A stretch of DNA of 64,000 nt from Sophora flavescens (lineage: Eukaryota > Streptophyta > Magnoliopsida > Fabales > Fabaceae). Both the position numbers and the translations under genes were made by a program. The notes below the pieces were generated by a model, which saw nothing but the letters and a program-made list of their open reading frames with translations, was not told the DNA's origin and ran no database searches. This document shows, in pieces, positions 1 through 11,285 of this stretch (its first letter is position 1; each line of letters starts with the position of its first letter). Location: the NCBI GenBank assembly GCA_030762895.1, contig CM061069.1, positions 25,415,404 through 25,479,403 on the forward strand. The letters run 5' to 3'.

Positions 1-61
1 TCAAAAAGTATTTAAAACACAATTCAACCCCTCTTCTAGTGTTTTATATCTGTTCATTTCA
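1..61 (+). mobile_element. Copia LTR end (family A), cut by the window edge
   Basis: The first 61 bases match the reverse complement of the copia A2 LTR at 47,024-47,090. They share the block with AACACAATTCAACCCC, and both end in TTTCA. The element here therefore points in the plus direction. No primer-binding site follows at 62, so this is the right end of a 3' LTR or of a solo LTR inserted in the accessory ORF that begins at 62. The left end and the target duplication lie outside the window. Confidence 0.75.
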
Positions 62-496
62 CTAAGAAGGTCATGGTTGATTTGATCAATAGGCTGTGGT
101 TTAGAAGAAATGTATTGAAAGGGAGGGGTTTTGGTTTTGGGTAAGCCTCTGTGTGGAGCGGTATGAAAAGAGGGTGAAGGGTGAGATAGAGGTGAGACAA
201 TGGAATCAAAAACTTGTGAAATAGGAACAAGTGTTTGATTTTCTTGTTGTGGTGAGGGAGAGGGTGATGATGGATGGTTGGAGATATGGTCTGGTGAATT
301 ATGAGGTTGAGGTTGTGGTGAGGGGTTTTATGGAGTGAGATTCAAATTGAAGTCTCGAAGAGATAATGCAAGCAGATTTTCAGCAATTGAAATTTGGTTA
401 TGAAGAGGGGAGTTGTGAGAGGAAGAGGAGGAAGAATTGGAGGGTGAGGATAAAACAATGGGTGAAGGGGGTGAGGGTTCAGATGACCTTACTTGT

Positions 497-1797
497 TGTG
501 CGTAAATGTGATGTGCAAGTGTACACAGTCAAACAAGTAATAAAGTATGAATAAAGATCGTTCCTACGAGGATTTAAATGTATTGAATATAAATTCTAGA
601 TTTAACCTTTCCTATTTAGCTTAACAAAATAAAAAGTAATTTTAAGCATGTAAAGTAAAAGGAGTAATTGGGTGTCAGAACAGTAAGTAATAAAAGCAAG
701 GAATTAATAAAAGCAATAAATGGGTGTTTTAAAACAGAGATGGAAACAGCTAGGATTCTAATCCTTTGTAATCTTCACTTCAGGGTAATTTATGCTTCAG
801 GATGCTACAACATTTAGTTTAGGAAATGAAATTTGCCTTCCAGCATTCAACCGAGTTCATTAAAAGCTTCTTATTCTTAAGTTCAAATTAATTTCCTTCA
901 GTTGTTAGATAAATACTTCCAGCTACTTAAAGACTTGAAGGCTATTCCTAGCTCATTCAACACAATTAATTTTCCAATTAATTGTTCTATCTTTATCTTC
1001 TAATCAAGTCCACTAACTTGGTTTTTCCAAACTGAATTAGTTGATATTTCAGATCAGTTGATCAGGCTAAACCGAAATTAAACATTAAAGCCAAAAAGAA
1101 GAAAATGAATAACATCCATAACATTGAATTACCCTTCAGTACAATTACAAATTCACAGAATCCTAACTAAGAGAATTTAGCTCATAATGAACTTAATGAC
1201 AAAACATAACATAATAAAAGAAAGACTAAGAATAAAATGTAAATTAATTACAGAGAGGACAAAGGTGAGCTGACGGCTCCTGTGCACAATATAGAGCTTC
1301 CCTAAAAGCAAGGTCACACTCACTATTTGTACTAGCTCCTAAAATAGGGTTACACTCTCTCTCATGCCTCATTTTTTGGGCTTTTACAAAATTCAAATAC
1401 TAAAATATTCCTTGGCCCAATTCCTAAGTACACATAGCTGCTGCATTGTATTATCTCTCTTCCTTTTTGCACAGCGCAACGGGTATTTTGTCTTCTAGTG
1501 GATAATAGCTGAGCTGGAAATGATTTTATCTTGTAGTGACTTGCTCCCCAAACGCTGCAGCATTCGAAACATCCCGAGCAATTCCTTCAGCAATTACACC
1601 TTTAAAACCTGCTCAAAACTAAATCAAACCTTGAAAGAATAACAGATCATAATTTACAGTTTTTTCACAATTAACCAGATTAACACAGATATTTACTCAA
1701 TTAAACAAAACTTGAAGTTCTTTTCCAAAATTGATCAAAACAAGAACAATGATTAAGCTAAAAGGATAGTAATAACTCTTATTTCTAAGAGTTATCA
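497..1797 (-). mobile_element. Solo LTR, Athila-like, 1,301 bp, TSD CTTGT
   Basis: It starts TGTGCG and ends GTTATCA (TG...CA) and is flanked by exact 5-bp duplications CTTGT at 492-496 and 1,798-1,802. It is homologous to the LTR at about 50,541-51,869: both carry TGCAAG(T)nTACACA near the left end, share internal blocks, and end in the same hairpin (ATAACTCTT / AAGAGTTAT). Comparison with the 50.5-58.2 kb element places the U3 end on the right, so the LTR is in minus orientation. No internal region or primer site adjoins it, which is the usual result of LTR-LTR recombination. Confidence 0.88.
1771..1797 (-). repeat. Terminal hairpin at the U3 end of the Athila-like LTR
   Basis: Stem arms ATAACTCTT and AAGAGTTAT, 9 bp each, are separated by a short loop and end at the LTR terminus. 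The same stem with a different loop occurs at 51,843-51,869 in the other copy of this LTR family. Confidence 0.7.
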
Positions 1798-3199
1798 CTT
1801 GTGAGACAACAGGTTGTAGAGAGACCTGCACAGGCTCAGCAACCTTCAGCCATGTAGACCTTCTTATTGGTGTAGCTGCAATTGCAACTTTCCTCTTTAA
1901 TTCCTTTCGAGGAGCAGCAACTTGTTATTTGACAAATTCCTTCTTCAGAACCTTGGAAATTGGTTGGTCATCATCATCGTCAGACTCCTCTGAAATGACC
2001 AGCTTCCTCTTAACCTGAAGCCTAGGTCCGACCTTGGGGTCCAAAGGTACAGACTCCTCTGTTGCTTCTGAGTCATCAGACTCATCAATGTCCTTTTCGA
2101 ATTCTTCTGAAGATTTATTCTTCTTATCTTTTTCATCAGAATCAGGAATCCTTCCTGGTGCTCTCAGCTTCATCTGAGAAAGGGTTCTTTCATCTATGAC
2201 AGTTGACATATCAACCTTGCCAGTGAAGGGAATGCCCATGATGTCCAACAGTTTAGTAATCAGCATCCCATAGGTGTAGGAAGTTCTGATTTGGGGCTTC
2301 ACCATCCTCAACATATACTTAAAAATCAGATCATTGATATCGATCTTCATCAGGCTCAAGAGATGAAATAGCGCAAACCTATCCATCTTGTTGACATTAT
2401 CACGAGCACCGGTTTGTGGCAGGACATAATTGATCAGCAAGATATGCAGGAACCTTCCTTTTGGAATTAGCTTAGAAGCAGCTTTATTCCTAGGGTTAGA
2501 CACCCCGTACAAAACCTGATGCACGGTTTCTTCACCATACTGAGTTTCCCAGTCATCCGTAAAAGCAGCACCTTGCCTAGGGCAACCAATTGCTTTCTGA
2601 ATACTGTTGAGAGTGAATGAATAAGGACTTCCGTTGCACTGGGTCCAAATGGAAATTTGAGTCTGAGGTATCTTTTCTTCAGCCTTTTCCCAGAACTCCT
2701 GAAGTAGCATTGGGTACACTGGTTCATGCAAACTGAAGAAGTTGACCCATCGAGAAGCTTCCAGTTCGGGCATTACATTCATGCCTCCTTTAATGATTTT
2801 GTTCATTTTGACAATCTCCCAGGTACAATCATGGAGATGTCCTCGATACTCATTCATAAACGAGCAGCAGCACGCATGAGTTTCTGTGAGGATCCTTTGG
2901 ATGCCATGGATTTGGAGTTTTGAGAGGAAGGAAGTGAAGGGTTTTGAAAAGGGGCTTGCTCGCAAGAGAGAGATAGAAGCTTTTGAAACAGTAAAATGTT
3001 TCTGAAGAAAGATTCTTGCTTTTAAGATAGTGGTTTCAAAAAGAGCAGTTGAGAATAATAAGACAAAACGTTTTGAATTCAAATATATTTTTAGAAAACT
3101 ACAATGTAAAGTCTCAATCATTATTCCACGTCATCAGACGCTTTTACCTAGATCAGACGCATTCCATCAAACATTATTCATTTATGAAATGCATGTTCA

Positions 3200-3736
3200 G
3201 ATTATCTCTAATATATATGAACATGTCTTGATTGAAGCTTTTGTTAATATATCAGCCCATTGATTTTCAGTTTTGACAAACTTGATGTCGTCAAAAACAC
3301 CTTTTTGAACATAGTCTCTTAAGAAGTGATGTTTAATTTCTATGTGCTTAGCCTTAGAATGCTGTATGGGATTCTTAGATAAACAAATAGCACTACAATG
3401 ATCACACCAAACAGAAATATTATGTTCAAAGATAGAATAATCTTTAAGTTGATGCTTTTCCCATAAAAGCTGTGAACAAAAGCTTGCAGCTGAAATGTAT
3501 TATGCCTCTATAGTAGATAGAGCAATTGTAGTCTGACTTTTGCTTGTCTAAGAGACTAAGCTTGCTCCAATGAATTGACATCCTCAACTAGTGTTTTTTC
3601 TTTCTACTATGTCTCAAGCATAATAAGCAACACAGAATCCAACTAATCTGTATTCTTGTGTTCTTAAATACATCAAACCAAGATTAGTGGTTCCAAGCAA
3701 ATATCTAAATATTCTTTTAACAGACTTGAGATGTGA
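3200..3736 (-). pseudogene. Copia A1 RNase H (broken)
   Basis: Readable minus-strand motifs include TTIALSTIEA, LSKNPIQHSKAKHIEIKHHF and FVKTENQWADILTK, the standard copia RNase H and C-terminal blocks. Several in-frame stops interrupt it, including the one that ends the upstream RT frame at 3,737. RNase H would remove the RNA strand during cDNA synthesis. This copy cannot make the full domain. Confidence 0.85.
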
Positions 3737-4800
3737 TTACAGAGGATCAGATTGGAATCTTGCACACATGCAGACACTGAATTGAATATCAGGTTTAATG
3801 GAAGTTAAGTACATAAGAGAACCAATCATACCTCTATAAATAGTGTGAACTACCTTTTTACCTTCTCCATCCTTGTTTAATTTTGAATTTTCTTCCATGG
3901 GAGTTTTCATGGGTTTTGTTGTATCTAGTTTATATTTCATTAAGATCTCCTTGGTATATTTACGTTGATGGAAGTATATTCCATCATCTGTCTGTTTGAT
4001 TTGTAGACCAAGGAAGAACTTCAATTCTTCCATCACGCTCATCTCAAATTCATTCTGCATAATCTTGGAGAACCCTTTACAGAGCTTTTCATTAGTAGCA
4101 CCGAATATAATATCATTAACATAGATTTGCACTATAATGAAATCATTTTTAGAGCTTTTTCTAAAGAGGGTTTTACCAACTTTTCCTCCGATGAAATCAT
4201 TTTTAATAACAAATGAACTAAGTCTATCATACGGTCTAGGAGCCTGTTTTAATCCATAAAGAGCTTTCTTAAGATTATAAACATAATCTGGTTTATCGTT
4301 ATCTTCAAAGCCAGGTGGTTGTTTAACATATACCTCTTCTTCACTTATTCCCTTGAGAAATGCACTTTTAACATCCATTTGATATAAGGTGATTTGATGT
4401 TGTGCAACATATGACATAAGTATGCGAATAGCTTCTATTCTAGCTACTGGTGCAAAAGTTTCAGTGTAGTCAATACCTTCTTGTTGGTTATAGCCTTGAG
4501 CTACTAACCTTGCTTTATTTCTGACTACTATACCATCTTCATTGAGCTTGTTTCTGAATACACATCTGCTCCAATAATTGATTTTCCTTTTACATTTGGA
4601 ACTAAGAACCAAACATCATTCCTTTTGAACTGATTTAGCTCTTCTTGCATAGCTAAGATCTAGCTTTCATCTTCAACAGCTTCTTTGATATTCTTGGGTT
4701 CAATTTCATATAGGAATGGCATGTTGTTTGAGTCTCTGAATGTTGATCTGGTTCTAACTCCTTGAGAGGGGTTACCAATAATCAATTCTCCAGGATGATG
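3737..4800 (-). pseudogene. Copia A1 reverse transcriptase, YVDD mutated to YVND
   Basis: The minus frame covers most of the copia RT: FRNKLNEDGIVVRNKARLVA, then QGYNQQEGIDYTETFAPVAR, MDVKSAFLKG, YGLKQAPRPYDRL and the catalytic block. The catalytic block reads YVNDIIFGAT. The first aspartate codon of the YVDD box is AAT instead of GAT (4,112-4,120), so the polymerase site is lost even where the frame is open. The tryptophan of the usual APRAWYDRL motif is also missing. A frameshift/stop lies near 4,612, upstream of the long frame. The same region in A2 (34.1 kb) still encodes YVDD. Confidence 0.88.
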
Positions 4801-5059
4801 AGTTTTGAACTTCCAGTCTTGTCTGGGTTCCGTGTCAAACGGTTGTTGAGCAGGTGGATCAGATGCTTGAGTAGGAACTTCTGAATCCTCGTTCTCTAAT
4901 TTGTCATCAGTTTGATTGTCTCGTCTTCCAAGATCTAAACCTGCAAGATCATCCTTAAGATCTGATAGTCTCCTATCAATTTTTAAACCATCATTAAAAT
5001 TGATATGAATAGATTCCTCAACAACTTTTGTTCTAGAGTTGTAAACTCTAAAAGCTTTA

Positions 5060-5984
5060 GAAGTGTCTGAATAACCGAGAAATATAACCTTATCTACTTT
5101 TGAATCAAACTTTCCAAGTTGATCTTTAGTATTTAAGATAAGACATTCACATTAAAAAGCATGGAAATAAGAAATGTTGGGTTTTCTACCTTTCCACAAT
5201 TCATAGGTAGTTTTGTTCAAGAAGGGTATTATCCGTATTACATTACGCACATAACAAGCAGTGTTTACTGCCTCAGTCCAGAAGTACTTTGGGAGTTTTC
5301 TTTCATTGAGCATCATTTAAGCCATCTCTTGTAGAGATCTGTTCTTCCTTTCTACTACTCCATTCTGTTGAGGAGTTCTAGGAGCAGAGTATTTGTGAGA
5401 TATACCATTCTCTTCACATAATGTATTGAAGTGCTCATTTTCAAACTCTCCCCCATGATCACTTTTGATAGCTGAGATACAGAATTCATGCTCATTCTAT
5501 ACTTTCTTACAGAATATGGAAAACACCTTGAATGACTCATCCTTGTGGGTTAAGAAGAGTACCCATGTATATCTAGAATAATCATCGACTAAGACAGAAC
5601 CATATTTCTTTCCTACCTTACTAGCAACACTTATTGGACCAAACAAATCCATATGCAACAACTGTAATGGTCTAGAAGAAGATACCAGATTCTTGGGTTT
5701 AAAGCTAGATTTAACTTGTTTTCCATATTGGCAAGAATCACATAGGGCATCCTTTTTGAAACTTAAATCAGGTAGACCTTTCACAAGTCTATACTTCTGA
5801 AGCTTAGTTATCTGTTTCATACTTGTATGTCCTAGCTTCTTATGCCATACCCATCTTTCATCTTCCCTTGACACAAAACAAGTCACATTTTGATCAGTTA
5901 GTTCAGTTAAATCAATTTTGTAAAGATTATGTTGCCTGTTTGCTGAAAAGAGAACTTTGCCTTGATTGTCTTTGACTATGCTTG
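5060..5984 (-). pseudogene. Copia A1 GAG-pre-integrase and integrase (broken)
   Basis: Reading leftward from the junction at 5,984: GKVLFSANRQHNLYKIDL, WHKKLGHTSMKQITKLQ, a zinc-like CDSCQYGKQV, then the integrase core. The core has LLHMDLFGP (first catalytic Asp intact), a frame change near 5,497, IKSDHGGEFEN (second Asp) and TPQQNGVVERKNR (Glu). A TAA interrupts the frame near 5,310, and HAF*CEC has another stop. The upstream protease and gag have been cut off. Confidence 0.87.
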
Positions 5985-6560
5985 TGAGACACCCCGATGT
6001 CCCATTAAAGTAAACCATATTTTATTTAAAACCTAATCGTGTTATTAGCGTTAAACGGATACATAGTGCAGCGGAGAAATAAAAACTTTAACTAAAACAC
6101 CCATCAAATATAAACATACATCACACGTATATACAAATATATACATACAGTCATACAATGCTGTAGAGGGAATCCCGTCAGTAGGATCCCATATATACAA
6201 ATCGAGTAGGATAAGAAAAATACATCAAAAGTCTAAACCAAAGATGCCTCGCTGTCACTCAACACCCAGTCCCCTCTCAAATACATCAAAATCCTCGTTG
6301 CACACCTGTGTACACCTAACTGGATAGCACTAGCCGGTACTATCACATACGACTACTACTACCCTCGCTATCATCCCTGGGTCTCGATGGTCCCACAACC
6401 CCTCTGCTACTGCTGGAAGAGCTCTTCCCATAATGTCGCTGAAATAAGCGTTTGTATGCCAAGTTGTTCCTAGATGATAGTCTGGAAGACTCAGAAACAA
6501 CTGGTCTAACATCTGGCATCTGTGGAACCTCTGGAGCAAGTATGTGGTCTATATCGGGTA
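5985..6560 (-). mobile_element. Fragment of a gypsy LTR related to family G2 (3' end)
   Basis: It begins TGAGACACCCCG, exactly like the left end of the complete solo LTR at 14,384. A second block (GGGAATCCCGTCAGTAGGATCC near 6,170) aligns loosely with 14,590-14,610. If 5,985 is the LTR edge, GCTTG (5,980-5,984) would be the target sequence. The partner copy cannot be found because the right part merges into another copia fragment and the gap. A 76-codon Ser/Arg-rich frame inside (6,343-6,573) looks like LTR-internal coding noise. Confidence 0.6.
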
Positions 6561-6681
6561 TTAGTGTTGTCACATTTGATTGGCATTTTTTTCTAGTAAA
6601 ACACCATAGTCAATGAGTTGTTGTTTCATCCAAAGGATTTGTGCACAACAACTACCTACTACAACATATTCAACTTCCAAT
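6561..6681 (-). mobile_element. Copia RNase H fragment, cut by the assembly gap
   Basis: On the minus strand this reads AQILWMKQQLIDYG followed by a degraded PIKCDNTNT block. It is nearly the same nucleotide sequence as 38,331-38,420 in copia B (GTTGTTTCATCCAAAG and ACAACAACTACC are shared). It is therefore a piece of an element closer to B than to A1. The rest is hidden in the gap. Confidence 0.75.
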
Positions 6682-7181
6682 NNNNNNNNNNNNNNNNNNN
6701 NNNNNNNNNNNNNNNNNNNNNNNNNNNNNNNNNNNNNNNNNNNNNNNNNNNNNNNNNNNNNNNNNNNNNNNNNNNNNNNNNNNNNNNNNNNNNNNNNNNN
6801 NNNNNNNNNNNNNNNNNNNNNNNNNNNNNNNNNNNNNNNNNNNNNNNNNNNNNNNNNNNNNNNNNNNNNNNNNNNNNNNNNNNNNNNNNNNNNNNNNNNN
6901 NNNNNNNNNNNNNNNNNNNNNNNNNNNNNNNNNNNNNNNNNNNNNNNNNNNNNNNNNNNNNNNNNNNNNNNNNNNNNNNNNNNNNNNNNNNNNNNNNNNN
7001 NNNNNNNNNNNNNNNNNNNNNNNNNNNNNNNNNNNNNNNNNNNNNNNNNNNNNNNNNNNNNNNNNNNNNNNNNNNNNNNNNNNNNNNNNNNNNNNNNNNN
7101 NNNNNNNNNNNNNNNNNNNNNNNNNNNNNNNNNNNNNNNNNNNNNNNNNNNNNNNNNNNNNNNNNNNNNNNNNNNNNNNNN
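6682..7181. other. Assembly gap (500 Ns)
   Basis: Exactly 500 undetermined bases, a conventional placeholder size, so the true distance is unknown. Open frames running through it are artefacts. Confidence 0.99.
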
Positions 7182-7530
7182 TAATAGCTCAGTTTTTCTA
7201 TTTTTTTTCCTCTGTATTTGTATATATTCTTATAATAAAAGCAGTGGTTGTTGCATGATGGTTAGTCCAATAGATCATATATAAATAGAGGGGAAATTAC
7301 ACCAACGTCCTTGACATTTATGTTATTATTACACTTAGCTCTTAGAAGGGGTGATGATTGAAATTACATTGACCTCAGGTTCGTTTGAGTTAGATTTTAG
7401 TAGAATTGATTTTGTAAGAATTTATGTTAACAAAATTGATTTTTATAAAATTGAAGTTAAAAATATTGATTTGTATATGCTAATAATATTTAAAAGTGAT
7501 TTCAGAAGAATTGAGTTTGTTGAATGATAA

Positions 7531-8011
7531 AGTAAAATCTTTTTTTAAGGTGTCAATATAAAGAATTTTGTGGGTTCTCACACTCAAAATCAATTCTACT
7601 TTAAGGAAAAACTACAAATTTTGTTTCTTTCAAATCAATTCTATCCAACTCAAAATTAATTTATTTGACACTTTTGAAAACAAACTGGTTCAATTACTAT
7701 TGAAATGACTTTTGGGGTCTCAAAAGCCGATTTTGGGGTCCGGAAATCTTAACCAAACAAGCTCAAAGTAAAATCACTTTTTAAGGTATATAAGGAATTT
7801 GGTGGATCTCACATCTAGAGTCAATTCTATTCAACAAAAAACCTAGAAATTCTTGTTTCTCCTCAAATCAATTCAACCCACCCTAAAATTGATTTTATTG
7901 GACACATTTTGGAAAACAAACAGATCCATTTATTATTGAAATGACTTTTTGGATGTCAAACGTGATTTTAGCTGGTCAAACATGATTCTGGATTTTATCC
8001 AATCAGGCACC
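7531..8011. repeat. Diverged tandem duplication, two units of about 236-245 bp
   Basis: Unit 1 (7,531-7,766) and unit 2 (7,767-8,011) both start AGTAAAATC and share in order TTTTTAAGGT, a TCAATTCTA block, a TTGTTTCT...CAAATCAATTC block, AATT(A/G)ATTT with ACAC, and TATTGAAATGACTTT. They differ by many substitutions and small indels. The repeated AGAATTGATTTT-type motifs just upstream (7,380-7,520) look related and suggest old MITE-like DNA. Confidence 0.7.
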
Positions 8012-8493
8012 GAGTCTAGCTCTTGAGATTGAAACAATAGGAGTGTCGGGGTAATTAAGTCAAACCCAATAACATACTTGAATTATTTCATTCACCAACC
8101 AACTACAAAGGCAATATTCAGAATTTGACTGTTAAATTTTAAAATGTAGGTCAATAGAATCATATTCTAGAGAGATTTTCAAGTTTTGGATAAAAAATCA
8201 CTATTTTGCATTTAGAGAATAGAGATAACATTCTAGATCATATCAAATCCCGTTTCATTCATGCTGCTTTGTAGTTAATGTTTTTCCTACATCTCAAAAA
8301 CAAGACAGAATTAGATAAGTAAACTAATCTGTCTCAAGGAAACTAGTATCTGATTTTTTTTGTTACTAGTTATACTAATTACAGTTGATATTTTACATTG
8401 TATTTAATTGTTGAGCCCAATTTTCTAAATAATGTCTTTCTAATTGTATTATTATCAGACCTGCAAGTATAAGTTTATCAGTATTCTTTTTCC

Positions 8494-8521
8494 TTATTTT
8501 ATTTTATTTTATTTTATTTTA
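8494..8521. repeat. TTTTA microsatellite
   Basis: About five to six uninterrupted units of a TTTTA pentanucleotide. Confidence 0.9.
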
Positions 8522-9469
8522 CAGTGGTTCTGTTTGCTTGTGTGATGTTCATTAATCATGTATAGATTTCACTTTTAAGACACTGAAAGACAAATCATTT
8601 GTCTACTATATGAGTACATGTTATTCAATAGTGTGTACTTAACTGCTTCTTATATTGGCATAGATAAACTCTTTGTAGTGTTTGAATTGCTTATAAGTTA
8701 TAACTAATTTTATTTACATATATAATTTAGTTTTTAAGAGACCAAAACTGTTTTAACAATTCATTTCAAAACCAATATCTGTTGCTCATTATTGTATTGA
8801 ATACTTTGGACATTAGTCTATCAAATCCCTGTTGTTCTAGAAGTCGAGATGATTCTCATTTTCTGACAGGGTTGCATCTACAATACTTGTGTGCGTGGAC
8901 AAAAATTAGAAAGTTCATTGTGATCTACCTTGAATATTAACAGATGAAAGAATAATGAAGTCAAGGTTCTGTTCTGGTCAATGATGCTCTAGACCTTGTG
9001 GTTCGGTTTTGCTTATCAAACATGTTAGTTGATGTAGATCTTTATTTTTATTCTAATTAGTGCTTTTAAGTCAGGTTTTTTTGGAGGAATGTGACTATAG
9101 ATAAGTTCCAACAAATAAATGAAAAATTGAAGCAACATTAAGTGAAATTTTTACAATAAACTTGAGATATCAGAAGAAGTTCAAGAATAAGTACATTTTA
9201 TCAGGATCAAGATTCTTTGCTCAGAAAACTGATATGATTTGTACGGAATGAATGTTTTGGTGTGGTGTTGACATCTTGGTATGTTAGTTTGCCATGATGC
9301 TTACTGGAAAGTATCCATATTCTTTTCATAATATCACATCCGAATGAGGACAGTTTTCAGTCCCTTTGTTTTTGTTGGGCATGAATGTTGAATAGATACT
9401 TTCCCATTGGGTTATTGGGTATGGATATAATATTTATGGGTCAATGCTTGATAGAATCTCACCTTAGGT

Positions 9470-9690
9470 GATTTGACCATATGAAAAAACCATTAAAAGC
9501 CCTAGTAAGAAGAGTACATAAAGTGGAACATAGTATCATAATTGGAGGTAGAGGGAGACTTGGAAAAACTATAGGTGAAATCATAAAAAGAAACTAGATT
9601 TAAATAGCCTTTCTAAAGACATGGTTTATGAGAGAATACAATGTCACAATGACGTTATTTGATCCATTTATCCAACCCTAAACCCTTTTA
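9470..9690 (+). pseudogene. Degenerate LINE-type reverse transcriptase C-terminal scrap
   Basis: The plus frame reads MKKPLKALVRRVHKVEHS, then GGRGRLGKTIGEIIKR, a stop, and after a frame change SKDMVYERIQ. This follows the order of the conserved tail of a common plant LINE RT family (K-A-VRRV, RGRGRPKKTW-E-IK-D, DRT-WR). It is too broken to be functional. The similarity is short and recalled from memory, so this is a moderate call. Confidence 0.5.
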
Positions 9691-9992
9691 CCTAGAAGGA
9701 AAAGGCTTTGTTGCTATACTAAATTTTGAGATTAACATTTGCAGCAACAAGAGGAGAGCTATGTGGGCTTGGTTCATGGACTTTTGGCCCGTGATAAATA
9801 ATTTGGCAAAGTTATATGAGATGTATAATAAAAAAACTTAGGACAGATTTGAGTTTTTGGAATCCTGAAACACCTTTGCTTGGAATTGATGTATTAATTG
9901 GTTTTTATGTGGTTCCTCTTATGGAGACTTAATGAAACACATTTCCATTTCATGTCTTTCAATTTCAGATGTGGTTTGTTTGCATATTTTTT

Positions 9993-11276
9993 GGTTAAAT
10001 TACTCCGTAGATCATTTTGGGACATTGAAATAGGTCCCTATAATTTAGGAGTTCAAATTGTTTCAGTGAACCTATCCTTACATTATAATGGCGTGATATT
10101 AAGCGGAATATGGTATCCTAGGCGTATTGGTTGCCACCTCTCCACCTTTCTCACCCTTCTCTCCATAGGGAACCTCTGCCTTCACTCCTTCCATTTGGTC
10201 CCAAATGTTCCCCTATAAAAACTTCCTCCAGTGGCTCTAACTGTCCTGGTTCCACATCCCTTGACCACATTGAAGCTCGTCTGCAGCCTGTGCAGCGTCA
10301 AAGGCTTCACAAGCCCAACTGGGATCCAATTGGTACATACAGTTACAGATGATTTAAACTTGGAAGAAGGGGAACTGATCCTTGCATGGGTAAGTGGAGG
10401 AAGTCTTGGGTGGTTGATATGCATGGAAGCTTGCCTGGCGTGATGGGTTGTTTGGGAGCAATTAGCAGGGGATAAATTTAGTTGTTGAGGGATGAAACCT
10501 GGCCTGCTTGCTTTGCTTTGCTTTCACTGGAGATCATCTTACCCTTACTACTGATTGGTGGTTTTTTTCCCTTTCTCGTGAAATCAAGGTTTTCCTTCTT
10601 TACCTCGATCATGCTCCTCTGTTCTCTCTCTCTCCCCCTCCTTCCCTCCTATATGGTACTTTTCTGGGTATGTGTTTTTCTGCTTACTATTAAATTAGTG
10701 GCGATTTGCTGCTTTAATAACTGCTTGGCTACTGCCTGGCCTCTTGTAGCACTCTAGTGGTTTGGAAGAAGTGACTTGAGAGATGCAAGAGTCAGAGAGT
10801 TGTGCAATTTGTTAAGATTCTTGCAATTGGAAAGGAAAATGGATGCTAGATTTGAATTGGAGTATGCAGTCCTTTGTCTGAAAAGTACCTCAATCTTGAG
10901 CAATCTCTAATTTCTAAAATCTCAAGTGATGCAAGAATGCAAGATCACCCTTAAATTCTCTGGTAATGAAAAATGATAGAAGATCGGATCAATCCCATAC
11001 ACAGAATTTCGAGTTCAAAGAATGTATTTAAGATCAAGGAAGTGAGATGATAATGGAAATTGTGTTGGGAGATGATGTGGGTATAGTGAGGAGGATAGGG
11101 AGGTGATTTGGCAACTCAAGTCATGTAGAACTAGAAATCAAGTTGGATGCTACATCAGTAAGTTATAATGTTGTGCTTGCGAAGGACTGGAGTTAGGGAC
11201 CCAATTACAGAATTTTTAGACTATGGGAACCCAATTCTAAAATTTGAACTATATGGACCTATAGAGTAATTTAATC
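9993..11276. mobile_element. Non-autonomous TIR DNA transposon (Mutator- or hAT-like), 1,284 bp
   Basis: The left end GGTTAAATTACTC is the inverted copy (one mismatch) of the right end GAGTAATTTAATC. More distant similarity continues inward, with GGTCCCTAT-type blocks near both ends. An exact 8-bp duplication TATTTTTT flanks it (9,985-9,992 and 11,277-11,284) and may extend to 9 bp with one mismatch. The T-rich target weakens the TSD evidence. There is no transposase. The middle (about 10,130-10,770) is notably C/T-rich and gene-like compared with the AT-rich surroundings, with open frames such as 10,231-10,443. It may be captured host sequence, but I do not recognise a product. A further 302 bases of unremarkable AT-rich DNA precede it. 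Confidence 0.65.
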
Positions 11277-11285
11277 TATTTTTTT

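Larger units (their letters stand above)
62..2907 (-). pseudogene. Broken retroelement accessory ORF (putative plant transposon protein, Transposase_32-like)
   Basis: A long minus-strand frame with an N-terminal globular part and an acidic, Lys/Ser-rich tail (KLRAPGRIPDSDEKDKK, then Ser/Glu/Asp runs). The segment WVNFFSLHEPVYPMLLQEF resembles the plant transposon-protein domain found in extra ORFs of Athila/Ogre-type elements. The likely start is the ATG at 2,907 (MASKGSSQKL), but it is one frame away from the long frame, so there is a frameshift near 2,860. The main frame stops at 1,925-1,927. Coding-like sequence continues past that stop (RKELKRKVAIAATPIRR) to the solo LTR at 497-1,797, then resumes at 491 as a Pro/Ser-rich tail (PSPPSPIVLSSPS) down to about 62. 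The same kind of ORF lies at 53,380-56,467. The family call is from memory of its style, not from a search. A host gene is less likely given the neighbours. Confidence 0.6.
3091..5984 (-). mobile_element. Truncated Ty1/copia element A1
   Basis: Minus-strand pol remnants in copia order: GAG-pre-integrase/integrase (5,060-5,984), reverse transcriptase (3,737-4,800) and RNase H (3,200-3,736). gag, protease and both LTRs are missing. The right edge is cut at 5,985 by a gypsy LTR. The left edge is where similarity to copia A2 ends (3,091 here, 30,325 there). A1 and A2 are clearly the same family, alignable through most of pol. Confidence 0.9.
7182..9469. other. AT-rich intergenic DNA, no gene seen
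   Basis: I see no convincing coding frame on either strand. The stretch holds a two-copy diverged repeat (7,531-8,011), a TTTTA microsatellite (8,494-8,521) and otherwise unique-looking AT-rich sequence. It could include distal promoter or 5'-untranslated introns of the gene at 11,980, but nothing in the sequence shows this. Confidence 0.6.

Noticed and set aside
2726..3263. Short plus-strand frames overlapping the accessory ORF and copia A1 edge
   Set aside because: They are shadows of minus-strand coding sequence, with no start context or homology of their own.
6613..7284. Long open frames across the undetermined bases
   Set aside because: They consist almost wholly of Ns. The flanking sequence is copia RNase H debris on the other strand.
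10231..10757. Host gene in the open frames around 10.2-10.8 kb
   Set aside because: Several overlapping short frames on both strands and no recognisable domain, all inside a TIR element. Reported only as possible captured sequence.
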